Part shown: piece by piece, positions 46,691 through 59,664 of the stretch
Layout of the letters: the number at the start of each line of letters is the position of its first letter
Position numbering within the stretch: position 1 is the stretch's first letter
From: Osedax fenrisi
Lineage: Eukaryota; Annelida; Polychaeta; Sabellida; Siboglinidae
DNA: 64,000 nucleotides
NCBI GenBank assembly: GCA_964019155.1
Contig: OZ025239.1
Coordinates: 96,932,562-96,996,561 of the forward strand
Direction of reading: 5' to 3'
Notes under the pieces: generated by a model
Told to the model about the DNA's origin: nothing
Seen by the model: the letters and a program-made list of their open reading frames with translations, nothing else
Database searches by the model: none
Translations under genes and position numbers: made by a program

Positions 46691-47313
46691 GGATCTCGTA
46701 CTTCAAATGAATGAGGAGAAAGGATAACAGTTGAGCTGTGTTTTAATTCGGATGGTAGCAACTATATTCCTCCTGTACTAATAATTCCAAGAGTACGTCC
46801 AAATGAAGACTATAATATTGGAGCTCCAGAAGGCTCTGAAATATTATATAATGCATCTGAATGGATGACAAAAGCTATTTTTGGAATGGTTTAAACATTT
46901 TATCGTGCACGCGAGGAAAATATCTACAAAGAGAATATTATTATTATTCGTCGGGCATTCCACACATATAAAGAACATCGAACTAATAGATATGGCTATA
47001 TGTAATAGATTAGATATTTTATGCTTTCCTCCTCATACGACGCACAAATTACAACATCTAGATGTAGGTTTCATATCACCGTTGAAATCCTATATTAATA
47101 AAGAGATTACAATGAAATTGGTTGGTAGTAGTCATATTAAAAAAATTGAAAGATTTACCGGATATATTAAACATCGCATACATGAAAATAAAAAGAACTG
47201 ATGTAGCCCTAAATAGTTTTAGGAAGACTGGAATAATTCCATTTAACCCGAATGTATTTACTGACAACGATTATGCTCCATCAGTTCCTTCAAATATAGA
47301 ATTAGCTGATACA
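46691..47313 (+). pseudogene. Tigger/pogo transposase, DDE exon
   Basis: GERITVELCFNSDGSNYIPP, then NIGAPEGSEILYNASEWMTK, one frameshift at about 46,890, then WFKHFIVHARKISTKR, LLLFVGHSTH, ILCFPPHTTHKLQHLDVGF and (in another frame after about 47,200) ALNSFRKTGIIPFNPN. This is the DDE_1 domain of pogo/Tigger (jerky-like) transposases. The second catalytic Asp of the expected DGH is Val (VGH). A stop also sits in NE-stop-GER. The upstream HTH (CENP-B-like) domain was not found. Confidence 0.8.
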
Positions 47314-47352
47314 GTACCGGTTATTTTATTATTAATAATAATTTATTTATAT

Positions 47353-47387
<35 letters not shown>

Positions 47388-47622
47388 TAATATAAATATA
47401 TATATTTAATACATATTTTATTAACTATTATATACTATTGTATGCTATATATTAAAAGCATATACGTGTAGTTTAATTTAAATTATAAATTTATTATTGA
47501 ACATAATTATTAATATATAGATTTATAGATAAAATAATATATTATTCAATTTGAAAAATATTTATTCAAATGTATTTATATCTCATTCACAAATATTTAT
47601 TAATTATCTGATTTATTGATAG

Positions 47623-47712
47623 GAATCTATAAACGAATCTACACGTGACATCGATTCAAGAGTAGAAAGTCGTCCAATTAACACTGTACCCATTGAAGTA
47701 ATTGTAAATGAG
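47623..47712 (+). pseudogene. Tigger/pogo, small linker exon
   Basis: 90 nt (30 codons) open between TATTGATAG and GTTCAT: ESINESTRDIDSRVESRP, then INTVPIEVIVNE. Position and acidic linker character fit the Tigger tail. The donor is weak. Inferred exon. Confidence 0.4.
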
Positions 47713-48175
47713 GTTCATATGAATTGTACAAATCAATTGAAAAATAACATTTCGAAATATATTTATATAATAAAAATTAATATTTGTATTATATTTGATT
47801 AGAAACATTAATAATATACGTAATTAATAAGTATTAATGTACGTTTTTGTATGATAAATTATCATGCATGAATAATTAATCATGTAAAAGTAATGCTATA
47901 ATAAAGATTAAATTAAATTAAGATGATAATATTAGTAATATTACTTAAATAACTTGAATAACGGATTCATAAATATGATGCCTACAATGCAGGTCTTATA
48001 TGTTTTAACATATTATAACTATTGTTATAATGTATATATATACATAATGTTGTATATATACATAATGAGAATAGTAAAACAACAAATTATATGAATAAGA
48101 TATATAGATATAATATGTTTTATTTATTTGAACTCATCATTATAGAATTATATTCAAGACAATATATGCAGAGAG

Positions 48176-48504
48176 AATATATTCATCATCGTATCCGGTT
48201 TATCAACAAATTAACATAAGTCTTGTTCCTTCAGCAGAACAATATACATCAAGAATACAACACACAATGACAACACAAAATACTTCAACAATACATACTC
48301 CAACGACACAACATACTCCAACGACACAACATATTCCAACGACATACCATACTCCAACGATACAACATACTCCATTTACATCGACTCAAATATTAACTGC
48401 TGATATACGTCCATTACAGAATATCCGCACTATTAATACGCGGAGGCGAGTGATGTGTGGCCAATCAGCTATCATCTCCTCTACTCAATATCGAGATATA
48501 TCTT
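48176..48504 (+). pseudogene. Tigger/pogo C-terminal exon with Thr-Pro repeats
   Basis: After ATATATGCAG, one frame is open to TGA 48,504: YPVYQQINISLVPSAEQY, a run of QHTPTT-type repeats (15-bp units at 48,290-48,375), then TADIRPLQNIRTINTRRRVM and GQSAIISSTQYRDIS. 'I.P.P....RR...S.iltsTp' is the usual C-terminal signature of Tigger transposases. This exon itself is intact. Confidence 0.55.
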
Positions 48505-48524
48505 GACTACAGTTTTCATCATTT

Positions 48525-50187
48525 TCCACGTGTAGAATGGGTGGTGGTGTTGTAATAATGATTAGGAAATGCTATCAAACTACAATGATAAAATCAATTG
48601 ATTTCACTGAACCTCAATGCATTAAAGTTAATATTATATCGAACTCCCTGGCTATCACAATATATGTTTCTATATCGACCACCAAATTCTGATTTAACTA
48701 GTTTTCTATCAGATTACTATACATACTTTACTAATAATATAATTGATGAAAATACTATTATACTAGGTGATTTTAATATAAAAATGAACTTAAATATATA
48801 CGAATCAATAGAATTCAATATAATTATAAATTCCTTAAACCAGGAACAACACATTACATTCCCAACTCATGTAGGCTACCTGAAGCTTACCCTACTCGGA
48901 AATAGACTGGATCTTATAATTACGATACAAAACTCCATTATTATTACTAACTTACATTATATAAGTTACATACCATCAACAATACTATATCCGACCATTA
49001 TACAATTAAAGCTAACATAAACTTCCACAAAATATATACTAATAAAATCACAATTAAATATATACCATTTTCTATAATAAATTTCAATACATTCAAATAT
49101 AATTTCGCAAATACTTATAATATCAAAGACATAACAAACTTTAATAAAACATTGAATTAATTAATTAATCTACATGCACTAATAAAATACAAGATAATCA
49201 CAAATAGAACTAAAATACAATAGTATAATAAATCTCTAAATAAATTAAAAAATAATCTAAGAAACAAAAAAAAAGACTTTATAAATTCAATAATAATACA
49301 GTAAACTTAAATATATTTACTATAGCTAAAGCTAATTATCGTCACGAATTACTCTCATTCAAAAATATATATTATAATAATAAATTACTTACATTTACTA
49401 ATAACCCAAAGAAAACGTTCCAAATTGTATATAAATTATTATACAAAAATACTAACACCACTTTTAATAATATACCATTTACTCCTGAAGATTTTTCCAA
49501 TTATTTTACATCTTAAATAGTTAACATTATATCAAAAGTAGAACTTCGAATTACGAAATTATCCAACAAAAACCCATTTGCACATGATCAACCATCCTCT
49601 CTAATTTGTTGACCCCAACCGATAATGATATTTCTACATTAATTAAACAAAATAGTTCATCTTCAATACTTGATCCAATCCCTATAACAGTACTTAACAA
49701 AATCAATAATTCCATTACTCCAATAATAAGAAAATTACTAACTGACTGTATAAAACTGAATAAAATACCCCAATATTTCAAACAAGCCACCATAACTAAT
49801 ATAATTAAAAAATCTAATATGAACTATAAAACTATATACACCTATATCACAATTACCCACTATAGCTAAAATATTCGAAAAATTAATTAGTAAACAATTA
49901 ACTAATCACTTGAATAATAACAACATTTTTGATAAATTTCAATCTGGATATAGAAATACATACAGTACTGAAACAGCTTTACTCTACGTTACCGATACCA
50001 TCCTTCATAATATTGATAAAAATACCTATACGCAAATAATTATACTTGATTTATCATCAGCTTTTGACACAATAGACCATACAATACTTTTACATCTACT
50101 AAATCTACTAAATATTACCAAGAATGCATTAAATCTACTAAAATACTATATTACAAATTTTATAAAATTTGTAATCACTAACTACTG
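48525..50187 (+). pseudogene. LINE-D ORF2 (EN and 5' half of RT)
   Basis: MGGGVVIMIRKCYQ (EN middle), then in another frame YRPPNSDLTSFLSDYYTYF, TIILGDFNIKMN and HITFPTHVG (48,598-49,020). A degraded linker (FKNIYYNNKLLTFTNNPKKT) leads to the RT: SSSSILDPIPITVLNKI (49,606-49,869), FDKFQSGYRNTYSTETALLY and IIILDLSSAFDTIDHTILL (49,910-50,188). The FQSGYR/STETALL pair is typical of CR1/Rex-group LINEs. Motifs B and C (PQG, YADD) are missing: the sequence jumps at about 50,190. The EN N-terminus is missing because Tigger sequence abuts it. Confidence 0.75.
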
Positions 50188-50249
50188 AAACCTACACTAT
50201 AATCGTTTGTTCCACTGTACTCCCTATCATTGACTACTGAAACTCATTA

Positions 50250-50775
50250 CTGATATTTCTGTCTGAGATATCTACCCGCAAACCCCACATGCTTCAACGA
50301 AGTGCCGTTAGAGTAATTTATAACCTACCCAGAAGATCAAATGACACTATATCAAATCTGATGAACAAATTACACTGGCTCCCTTTTCATTTTAGGGTCA
50401 AATATAAATTACTTTTACTCACGCATAATACATATCATCATAACTCCCCACTTTACTTGGAAAACTGAATAGCAACTAAAACCATTCCACGAAGCACCAG
50501 ACCTGCAGTCACTAACCTACTGAAAATCCCCTATCACAACCGAAATAAAGGAATAATGTGCCTTCTCCTGTACTGCACCTACGCTATGGAACAAGCTAAC
50601 ACCGCCTCTACGTGAACAAAGATACACAAACAGTTTTAAAAGGACATTAAAAACGCACCCCTTCAATATTGCCTACGACCAGCTCTAAACTCTGTCCTAC
50701 GGGACACCACGCCTGAGAAGTATTTATTACTACATGGAGTGGTTAACCTTGAAGGTTAAAGGTGTAAAGGTTAAA
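50250..50775 (+). pseudogene. CR1/Rex-like LINE 3' end
   Basis: GC-richer block reading LQRSAVRVIYNLPRRSND, NKLHWLPFHFRVKYKLLLL and, after frameshifts, FSCTAPTLWNKLTPPLREQR and NSFKRTLKTHPF, the C-terminal end of CR1/Rex-type ORF2. It ends in GAAGGTTAAAGGTGTAAAGG repeats, which look like a LINE 3' tail. Its composition is distinct from LINE-D, so it may be a separate 5'-truncated insertion. Confidence 0.7.
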
Positions 50776-50794
50776 ATTAAACTATCTATTATAT

Positions 50795-51090
50795 TACATA
50801 ATACTAGCATTGTTCATAAAAATTCTATCAAGTTTATTGGTGTTACAATTGATATTAATATGAACTAGAAAATGAATACTAATTTGGTTAAATCTAAATT
50901 ATACTATGGCATTTAAATTCTAAGAAAATTAAATTAAATATTAATTATTCACATTCTAAAACTATTATACTACTCTGTATTTCATTGTCATATTGTCTAC
51001 TGTACCCATTTTGGGAAAAAAAAACTATGAAATAACTACGAGACATATTGATTAATCAATGTCTTATATTATTTAAAACCCTTAATATTA
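50795..51090 (+). pseudogene. LINE RT thumb remnant
   Basis: IKFIGVTIDINMN, NTNLVKSKLYYGI, LRKLN and YYSVFHCHIVYC with several stops matches the post-YADD segment 'kfLGv.id..l.w..hi......i..i..l..l' and 'lYys.i...l.Yc' of non-LTR RTs. Its AT composition fits LINE-D, so the CR1/Rex-like piece may have been inserted between LINE-D parts. Confidence 0.55.
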
Positions 51091-52208
51091 ATGGCAGGGG
51101 TGAACTCAGAAATTGAGAAAAAAAATTATTTAAAATTGTCTTTTATATAATATTATTAAAATATTAAGTATTATTTATGTCTTTAAAAACAAATAATACA
51201 AATTAGGATATTTACAAATAATTGAAATACTATAATATAAATTATTCCATTGAAAATATTATACTTGATAAAGATTTATAAAATACTAATTATATAGATA
51301 CATGTAAAATATCACTAATTTTAGTAATTTATTTTTAAGAACTGATACAATATTACATTATGTAACTTATTGAAACGTATAATTTATAACTTATACTTAT
51401 TGAATATTTGATATAATAAAATATTTTTAAGAGATTATTATTAAAGTAACATTATTTCTATACAGTGATGTCTATATCTTATTAAATATTATTGTTTTAT
51501 AAAAGTAGAATTATTCAATAGTATAAAGTGTAAACAATAAATATTGATTATTTAAATAAACCATCAATAATTATAAAATGAATATTGTAATTTATTTTTT
51601 TAATTGAAAAAAAAAACAACTTTATTGTAATATATATCATTGGTAATTGAATTATATTTAAAACGTATTAGATATTCTTTAAAGTATTTTATTATTTTTA
51701 AAATAAATATAACTTGAAATTATAATACATGTATTGTTAAGAAATTAATATGTCATGTAGAAATGCGTATTTGAAAATGTATACTACTCAAAATCAAAAA
51801 TATACAAAATTCTAAAGCACTTTAACAACATTTCAGAGTATTTATACGGCGCTTAACAATTAAAGGGTTAATATGATATATAAATCATGTTTTTACGTAA
51901 AATATGACTATAAAATAAACACGTTTAAAATGTTATCATAACTTATAATAATCATTAAAAAAAATTATTTAATTTAATAATCGTCATAATTTAATGATCA
52001 TATATCATATATGATATATGATATATGATCATTATAACGATATTATAATATCGTTTATACCCACAATTGTATAAGCTAAAATAAATAATATCATATATAC
52101 ATTTAAATAATTAATATTAATAAGTAGCTATTTATTTATCCTTTATTTATAATATCATATATGATAAGTTATCGTATGTTTATATATTTCATATATGTTT
52201 CACAATTA
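51091..52208. other. AT-rich, no gene
   Basis: Nothing coding recognised. Palindromes at about 51,997-52,030 (GATCATATATCATATATG-type) and 52,036-52,055 (arm AACGATATTA). Confidence 0.5.
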
Positions 52209-52210
52209 TA

Positions 52211-52666
52211 TCAAAGATTTTGCGAAGCAAAGATATAACACTCCCTATGCATGCAACGTAATTTAGTAATATCCCCAACCGCTGCTAGCAGTAGTATCGA
52301 AATCACTGAAATAGATTTAGGTTCGGCTCTGTTTGCATACAACAATGTTTTCATTGCTCTATTAAATTACATGCAATATAAATTAGCTTTTACACACTAA
52401 ATATATACTTATAGCATTTAAAACATACATATCATATTTGTTTGTTATATATTAGTAATGAACACTTAGTTTTCATCATATAAATATTAATTTAAAGCAT
52501 ATTATTTAACATTTTAAAAGTGTATAGTTAAATACGAATTTACATTATAAACAACACATAGTTCCTAAAAGTAACCCGCTATAGGTGGCACTGGGGTATT
52601 TTGTATACAAATTCGAATTACACGATTTAGCGTAAGTGTTATATCTTTACTTCGGAAAATCTTTGA
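52211..52666. mobile_element. MITE with 31-bp-class terminal repeats (CAAAGATTTTGCGAAG)
   Basis: Left end TCAAAGATTTTGCGAAG then CAAAGATATAACACT; the right end is its inverted copy with two mismatches (AGTGTTATATCTTTA, CTTCGGAAAATCTTTGA). ATTATA flanks both sides, so the TSD may be TA-rich. About 456 bp, non-coding, with a GC-richer centre. Partial relatives of the end lie at about 26,569, 53,300 and 57,713, and the array hairpin 1 has a similar arm. Confidence 0.8.
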
Positions 52667-52671
52667 TTATA

Positions 52672-53879
52672 TTGTAAATCTTTAGAAATATTTACTCAGA
52701 CTAATTATTTTAACCAATAATAATTTAATTTAAATTTTCATTTAATTTATAATACACAATATTTGCATTTTTGTAAATTTTTATAATCAATAAAATTAAA
52801 AATATTTATAATTTTATCATTTATTTTCAAAATAATAATAATAATTTATTAGTTAAATTACTAATTTAAAATTACATGATTTATATTAAATATTTTCTTT
52901 TATATTCTATAGAAAATGCAATTATTATAGATCTTTATAATATATATTATTGTGTTAAATATCGTATTGAATAAATAAATAAAAAATAAGTTAATACACT
53001 TTTAGACCAATATTGTTCCTATTAAATACATGTAAAAATCTATTTATAGAACAGAGGTCGCACCTATCCATATATTTATATTTTACCTAAACTATATATA
53101 TATATATATATACCTGTATTTACCTGTATTTACCTAAACTATAAATCTATATATATATATATATATATATATATAAGCACCTAGTAGGTGCCACCTACCA
53201 TTAAATTGTATAATTACATCAGGGAGTATATGTATATACTTATATTAATTTATATTATTTTATATTAATTAATTTATATTATAATAAATTATATCTCCCT
53301 CAAAATTTTGCGAAGCATCCTTAGAAAAATCTATGATTATATTCTATAAATACTATTTCGGTAATACAATTCGAATCATTATTTTGTGATTGTGGGCGGA
53401 GCTTAATTTTTCAACATATTGGAATGTGATCTAATTCAGGATGGCCAATGTATATATTAAATTTAGCTATTCTATAATGATGACTAATTTATAAAATTCA
53501 ATTTAATTTTATTAAAAATCATTTTACATCTACAATTTTCTGTAAATGATTCATTTTCGGTATGGATTTCACGTAAGGAATCGAAAATGGAATTGATGTG
53601 AACCATATTAAACTAATATCTTGTTATATTTAATATAATATAAATTATATTATATAATATTACTGAAATATATTTATAACTATATATTTAGAATGATTAT
53701 TTGTTCAAAAACAAATTATTTAAAATTCTATATTTAATTTCTATTGAAATAAATTAATTTATGTGTTTTTTAATTGAATTGTTTTTATATATTTAAAATT
53801 AAATAATCGACAACAGCAATATTAAGTATGATTACTATTATATTTATCAGCGTATGACTATATATTATATATAGTATAT

Positions 53880-53938
<59 letters not shown>

Positions 53939-54226
53939 ATATGTATATGTATATATATATAATATATAGAATATCACACATTTAACAGCTTACAAGTAAT
54001 AAGTGTACAATTTACCAATATATGTACAATGATCAATGTATATTTTATATTGTTTGTGCATATATAGCATATTTGTGCATATGTAGCATATTTGTGCTTA
54101 TATATGTTTGTGCATCTATAGCAGCGTATATTTTATATACGCATTAATTTACACTACCAAATATAATTTAACTTTTGTAAGTTTTAACTATAAAATGTAT
54201 AAAATAAATATAAACAGGTTATATAC

Positions 54227-54317
<91 letters not shown>

Positions 54318-55164
54318 TATTCTACTATAATATACTTATTATAAGTTAATATTTAATATAGAATAACGTAACGTAATATCGTGATGACATGAGTATCTTA
54401 TTCTGTTTTCAGTGGTGATCATATTCGATATTCATTCTATATGGGCATTCATATATGATCATTTTTCTCCATATTTATATTCAATTCTGAATAATAATCT
54501 TCATATACCAGTCATATCGTCATACCTATCACCTAATAATAATAAATAAAGATCAATTATATTAATTGAATTTCGCATTAAAGATATGTAAATAATATAA
54601 TTAACAAAATATACATATTCTAGAATATAAAATATAAAATATGGATTATGATATCATATATTATAAGATCATTTACCTTATAGTTATATGGTTCAATGTA
54701 CCATATTAATAAAACACGTTTTATTTGTAGTATAATTATAATGGAAATAAAATATTATTATCTAAATGCCACGCCCCCAAGTCACGTTTATATCCGTGTG
54801 TATATAAAATAAATAACAAATAAAATCACTAATATATTGTATAATAAATTATACATAGGCCATATATATATATATATTTAGATATTATTATTTTTTAATG
54901 AACAGACGTTTTTTTATCATATTATAAAATGTTTTGTAGATACATTACTTTTATAAGTATATATTATATCAAGTATATTGATTATATCAATAACATATTA
55001 TTTATCATTGATAAAGTATACATAAACAAGTAGAATTCTTTATTTATTATATAAAAACATTTATTTAATTTAATTTAATTTAATTTAAATGAAATATACA
55101 TCATTTATAACCATATTTTATATATTTATGGATTTATATATATAAATATGTATATATATGTATA
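52672..55164. other. AT-rich with simple repeats and MITE scraps
   Basis: No gene. Contains a degenerate CAAAATTTTGCGAAGCAT element end at about 53,300, a GCACCTA-G-TAGGTGC palindrome at about 53,176, long (AT)n (53,877-53,932; 54,229-54,273) with a short (GT)n interruption, and a CATATTTGTGCATATGTAG-type repeat (54,040-54,120). Confidence 0.55.
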
Positions 55165-55166
55165 TA

Positions 55167-56971
55167 CAGTGAAAGCCGCTTACTTCGACAGCCACGTACA
55201 TCGATAATTCGGCTACATCGACATTTCGAGATATTTTTGTTGGATTTACACCTATTTACATGTAAATTAATCCGCGTACAATGTACGCCGTACATCGACA
55301 ATCCATTTATATCGATAATTCTGCATTATCGACATATTTATAAGGTAATATTTGGAATTGAATCCACTTATATCGACAAATTTGATTATAAAACAAATTA
55401 TTTACTAATTTTAATTTGTATGAAAAGATTCTCATATATTCATTGCTATTCACCTACTACTCAATATCGTCAGTATATCTATAAATAATGTGATCTTTAA
55501 TATCTTACGTAATTTATCAATATTTAGATAGGCCTACAAATATGTATCATATATAATATAATATGCTATAATATATTATATCATATTATATAAACATATT
55601 GCATATTGTATAGTATACACTACTTGTAGGTAGACCTATATCAGTATTAATACTATATTCTATTTATGTTAATTAAAATTAATTATAATATTATAGTTTT
55701 ATAATACTAAAGTACGCGAGAGATACAAAGTTTGTACTCAGTTGTTGATACATAGTTTTTATCATATACAAATATCAAAACATTAACATAAGTAAAAAGT
55801 AGGAAAGTAACGATGAACTATATAATCCGTAGTCATATATTATTGTGTCAGTAGTGTATACTATACACTGTATAGTACCCTTAATTACTGGCGTCACTAT
55901 TACGTACTAACACCTATGACTCATTGTGTAGGTATATATGTATATTCAATTTATATCTGAATATCGTGTTATCCATTATAAGTAATACTATATATAGTTA
56001 AATATATTGTATTAAAGTACTATATGGTACGGTAATACTATAAACTATTATATGATATATAAATACATTGCATGGATCAACTCTCTTTATCGAGTACAAG
56101 TCGGTGGTGCATTGCATCAACAGGTGCAGGTATATGAGCTCAGTTGTAATTAACAATTCTTAAAATAGATTTTGGTCATAATATCAATAGTATCAAAGGT
56201 ATTGGCGTAACTTGCTAACATGTCGCATCACGAATTGTTACGTCATTAGTTTCCATTAGTTTTTTATTTTTTCTATATCCTATGTTATATTTAATAAAGT
56301 AATTCATTATTATACAATATGTCTAAATATCATCATATTATTTATTATACATCATTGTATTTCGAATATGTAAACTAATAGTATAATATAGTATGCATAT
56401 ATACATACATGTAATAATTTAAAAATAAGATATAACTATATAACTATATAACAAAAACTATCAAAAACATAAATAATAAAATAGGCAAATATTCTTATAA
56501 ATATAAAGATCGTGAATCAAATAAGCCGATCCCGGATCGCCGATCAATTATCGCGATCCTGCCCATCACTGACTATATATAGGTTATACTTAACCTATAT
56601 AGTATTAATCAGTTTACTATATAGGTTAAATATAACATATACTTTATAGTTACGTATAATCTATACTATATTATATATTATATACCTACTCTATAGAGTA
56701 ATACTTTTTAATATATTCTTTGATTGAATTGCGATGGGTGTGTAAATAATTAGTTATTAAATAATATTAATATTATTTAATAAACATGTAATTAAACCTT
56801 TCTTGTTATATTATTATATGCATATATTATATTATTACATACAATTAATTATAAATAAACTAATGCGTTATACATCATTAGGGCTACGCCCCTATCGCTC
56901 ATATCGACAATACGCCTATATCGACATTTTTGGAGGTTACACAACCATGTCGATGTAAGCGGCTTTCACTG
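55167..56971. mobile_element. Pogo/Tigger-like non-autonomous element, 1.8 kb
   Basis: TA-flanked. Left end CAGTGAAAGCCGCTTAC then TTCGACA; the right end is the inverted copy (TGTCGATGTAAGCGG, CTTTCACTG) with one difference in about 24 bp. Repeated ATCGACA sites lie just inside both ends, as in pogo/Tigger subterminal regions. TA duplication and CAGTG ends are typical of that superfamily. No transposase inside; the interior contains a possible hAT end (56,505-56,571). Confidence 0.85.
56505..56571. mobile_element. Possible hAT right terminus
   Basis: Ends GCCCATCACTG after a run of GATC-containing motifs (CCGATCCCGGATCGCCGATC). Read inward it is CAGTGATGGGC followed by GATC repeats, like many hAT/Charlie-type termini. 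No matching left end or TSD was found. Confidence 0.35.
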
Positions 56972-56973
56972 TA

Positions 56974-57203
56974 TATGTATATATATTAGATAATTGTTTA
57001 TTAAATCTATCAATATATTTTCTATTTAATAATAGTTGTATTATAGTAATGGCCTATTAAATATTAATATTATTTTTATATTTTATATAATATATTGTAT
57101 AATATTTTATATTATTTGTATATGTTTAAATTATATAATATATTTCAGACATACATTTGTTCTACTAATTTACATAGATTATATTTCATAGCATATATGA
57201 ATT

Positions 57204-57268
<65 letters not shown>

Positions 57269-58391
57269 ACACATATTATGTATCTATAATTTGCATTTAT
57301 AATTTATAATAATTATAATTCCTAAAGATAACTCCTACCACCCACCAGAGGTTACCAGACACTATAGTTACTATATATAGTAACTACTATAGTATAGTAT
57401 ATAGCCGGGTATATATAGCCGACGATTTCAAAATAAGATACTATGAGAGTGGCTATAGCCAAAATACTGTAAACGCTAATTTGATTATATAATATTGTAG
57501 ATAATTTTTTGTATAGTTATTTTAGTTTATTTGCACTCGCTAATTCGATTATATAATAGTTAAAAATGTTATATTTATTATATTTGCATGCGTGACTCGT
57601 GTTCTATTTATGGACATTTACACGCAAATAGATAAGTGGAAATAGGTGGTCTTGTAAAAAATGTACTAGTAACTGAATATTGAATTTTTAAAATTAATTT
57701 TGTATTTAATCAAAGATTTTGCGAAGCCTGATCTGAAACTCCAAGTGCTTCGGAATGCGACAACATACAACGGAAGAAAGGATGTTGAAATATGAAATAT
57801 AATTAACATTTAATTAACATTTAACATACAAATTAAAACATAGTCTGTTTTTTTTAACAACATAATTTATATTTATAAGTATAATCAAATATAATAATAA
57901 AATAGGTAACTGGTAATCTATTGCGAAGTGATTGTGTGCGGAGTAATTTCATTTAGTTTTTTGATTGTATTCGCAGTGTAAATTCTACTATTTATAAATA
58001 ACTATTTACATATCATCATTGCGCACGAGATCACTCCTTATGACATTACTTTATACGATATCATATGTAGGAAATACATATTCATTAAATACATACTTTG
58101 AAGAATCTGTATCATGTATATAATTATCATCATCAACATTGAAAGAATAACCAGATGAAAGCCGAATGATATCTGAGTCATCATGTAATTGAGTCATCAT
58201 ATCATCGTCATCATAGTCTCCATTATAAGAAAGTATATCGAAGCTAAATAAATAGAGTATATGTTTGTTAACAGAGAACTACATCTACATATTATATATA
58301 TTTATATATTATAATATATTTATATAAATATATTATATATATATTAGTAATTCAAACGATTCGAGTTTTTCGAGTCGAATCTAGCCATATT
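56974..58391. other. AT-rich with palindromes and a MITE end
   Basis: (AT)n at 57,209-57,265, a perfect 22-bp palindrome at 57,365-57,386 (arm TAGTTACTATA), and a solitary CAAAGATTTTGCGAAGCC end at about 57,713. On the minus strand 58,097-58,245 looks like an acidic exon but has a 2-nt frameshift. Confidence 0.45.
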
Positions 58392-59204
58392 CCGGTGTCG
58401 TATTGAGATGATACCAACTATCGATATGATACCAAATGAACTTTGAACCCTCTATTATCGCCCATATATTTTTTAATTCACATTTACAGTGTTATAATAT
58501 CATATTATAATACTGGATATTAAATAATTAGCATTGTAAATAAATATGACCATGTTGGTAATGCAAAATGTATTTTAAACGATATACTCGAATTATTTCC
58601 TTTGGGGTTTATTTAAGGATTTATTTATTTTCAAATTAAATTAAAAATTTTTGAAATAATTAATTTATTATGAATATATTGAAATAAACGAATGTTAATG
58701 TATTAAAATCATAAGTACTTATATTAATTAATTAAAGTGAATAATATTACATGCGAATACAATAAATTAGTTAAATTCTGAATTCATAAACTTAATAAAC
58801 AAGTAGAATTATAGGTTTCGGACATTCAGAATTAAATAACATTAAATAAATTCATTTAACATTTCTTCAAAGTTATTAATATAGTATGAATTCAGAATTG
58901 AACTAATTTATTGTATTCGCATGTAATATAATTTACTCTATTGAATTAATATAAATACTTATAATGTTATTAATACATTAAAATTAGTTTATTTCAATAT
59001 TATTCATAATAAATTAATTATTTCAAAATTTTTTAATTTAATTTGAAAATAAATAAACCCTAAAATAAACCCCAAAGGAAATAATTCGATTATATCGTTT
59101 AAAATACATTTTTCATTACCAACATGATAATATTTATATACAATGCTAATTATTTAATATCCAATATTATAATATGCTATTATCTCATCTCAATACGACA
59201 CCGG
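58392..59204. mobile_element. Foldback element, 813 bp
   Basis: Long inverted repeat: left arm 58,392-58,791 begins CCGGTGTCGTATTGAGATGA; right arm about 58,887-59,204 ends in its complement. Arms are about 90% alike by eye, with about 80 bp unique to the left arm (including ATCGATATGATACC). The loop is about 95 bp and contains ATTCAGAATTAAATAAC. No TSD or coding capacity seen. Fits a foldback/Tourist-like MITE or an inverted duplication. Confidence 0.85.
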
Positions 59205-59498
59205 CTCGAGTAGAACTGAAACTCTATCGATTTTTTTAAATTATTTAAATTATTTAATAAAATGTATTAAATGTATCATATTATAAGTGTTTATATTTTT
59301 CCAGCACAACGAAATGTAATGTTCCATCATATAGTACTTTCAGCACACCGTACTGTCACGTTACATCATATCGTACTCTCACACACACCATATTTTATGT
59401 TTCGAAACCAACTTTATCTGGTTTCATTTGTTTTGAAAACCAACATAAATAAGGTTTCGGATGTTTCAAAACCTCAAAAGTGGGTTTCATCTGAATCA

Positions 59499-59559
<61 letters not shown>

Positions 59560-59664
59560 TATATATATTATATATATATATATATATTTTAATTTATTTA
59601 TCTGGTCGAGTGAGAACTCGACTAACGGGTAATACGTATAATATAAACGTATAATATAAACGTA
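59205..59664. other. AT-rich with short repeats
   Basis: Repeats of GTTTCGAAACCAAC / GTTTTGAAAACCAAC at 59,400-59,480 and (AT)n at 59,503-59,552, then GTATAATATAAAC repeats up to the RTE element. No gene. Confidence 0.5.

Noticed and set aside
48267..48506. Independent Thr/Pro-rich secreted protein
   Set aside because: There is no signal peptide, and the tail matches Tigger transposase C-termini in the right position.
58097..58245. Minus-strand acidic exon bounded by TTTAG and GTATGT (Asp-rich, YDDDD)
   Set aside because: Both splice-like sites are good, but an extra AT dinucleotide near 58,200 puts a stop in the only plausible frame. Kept only as a possible broken exon.
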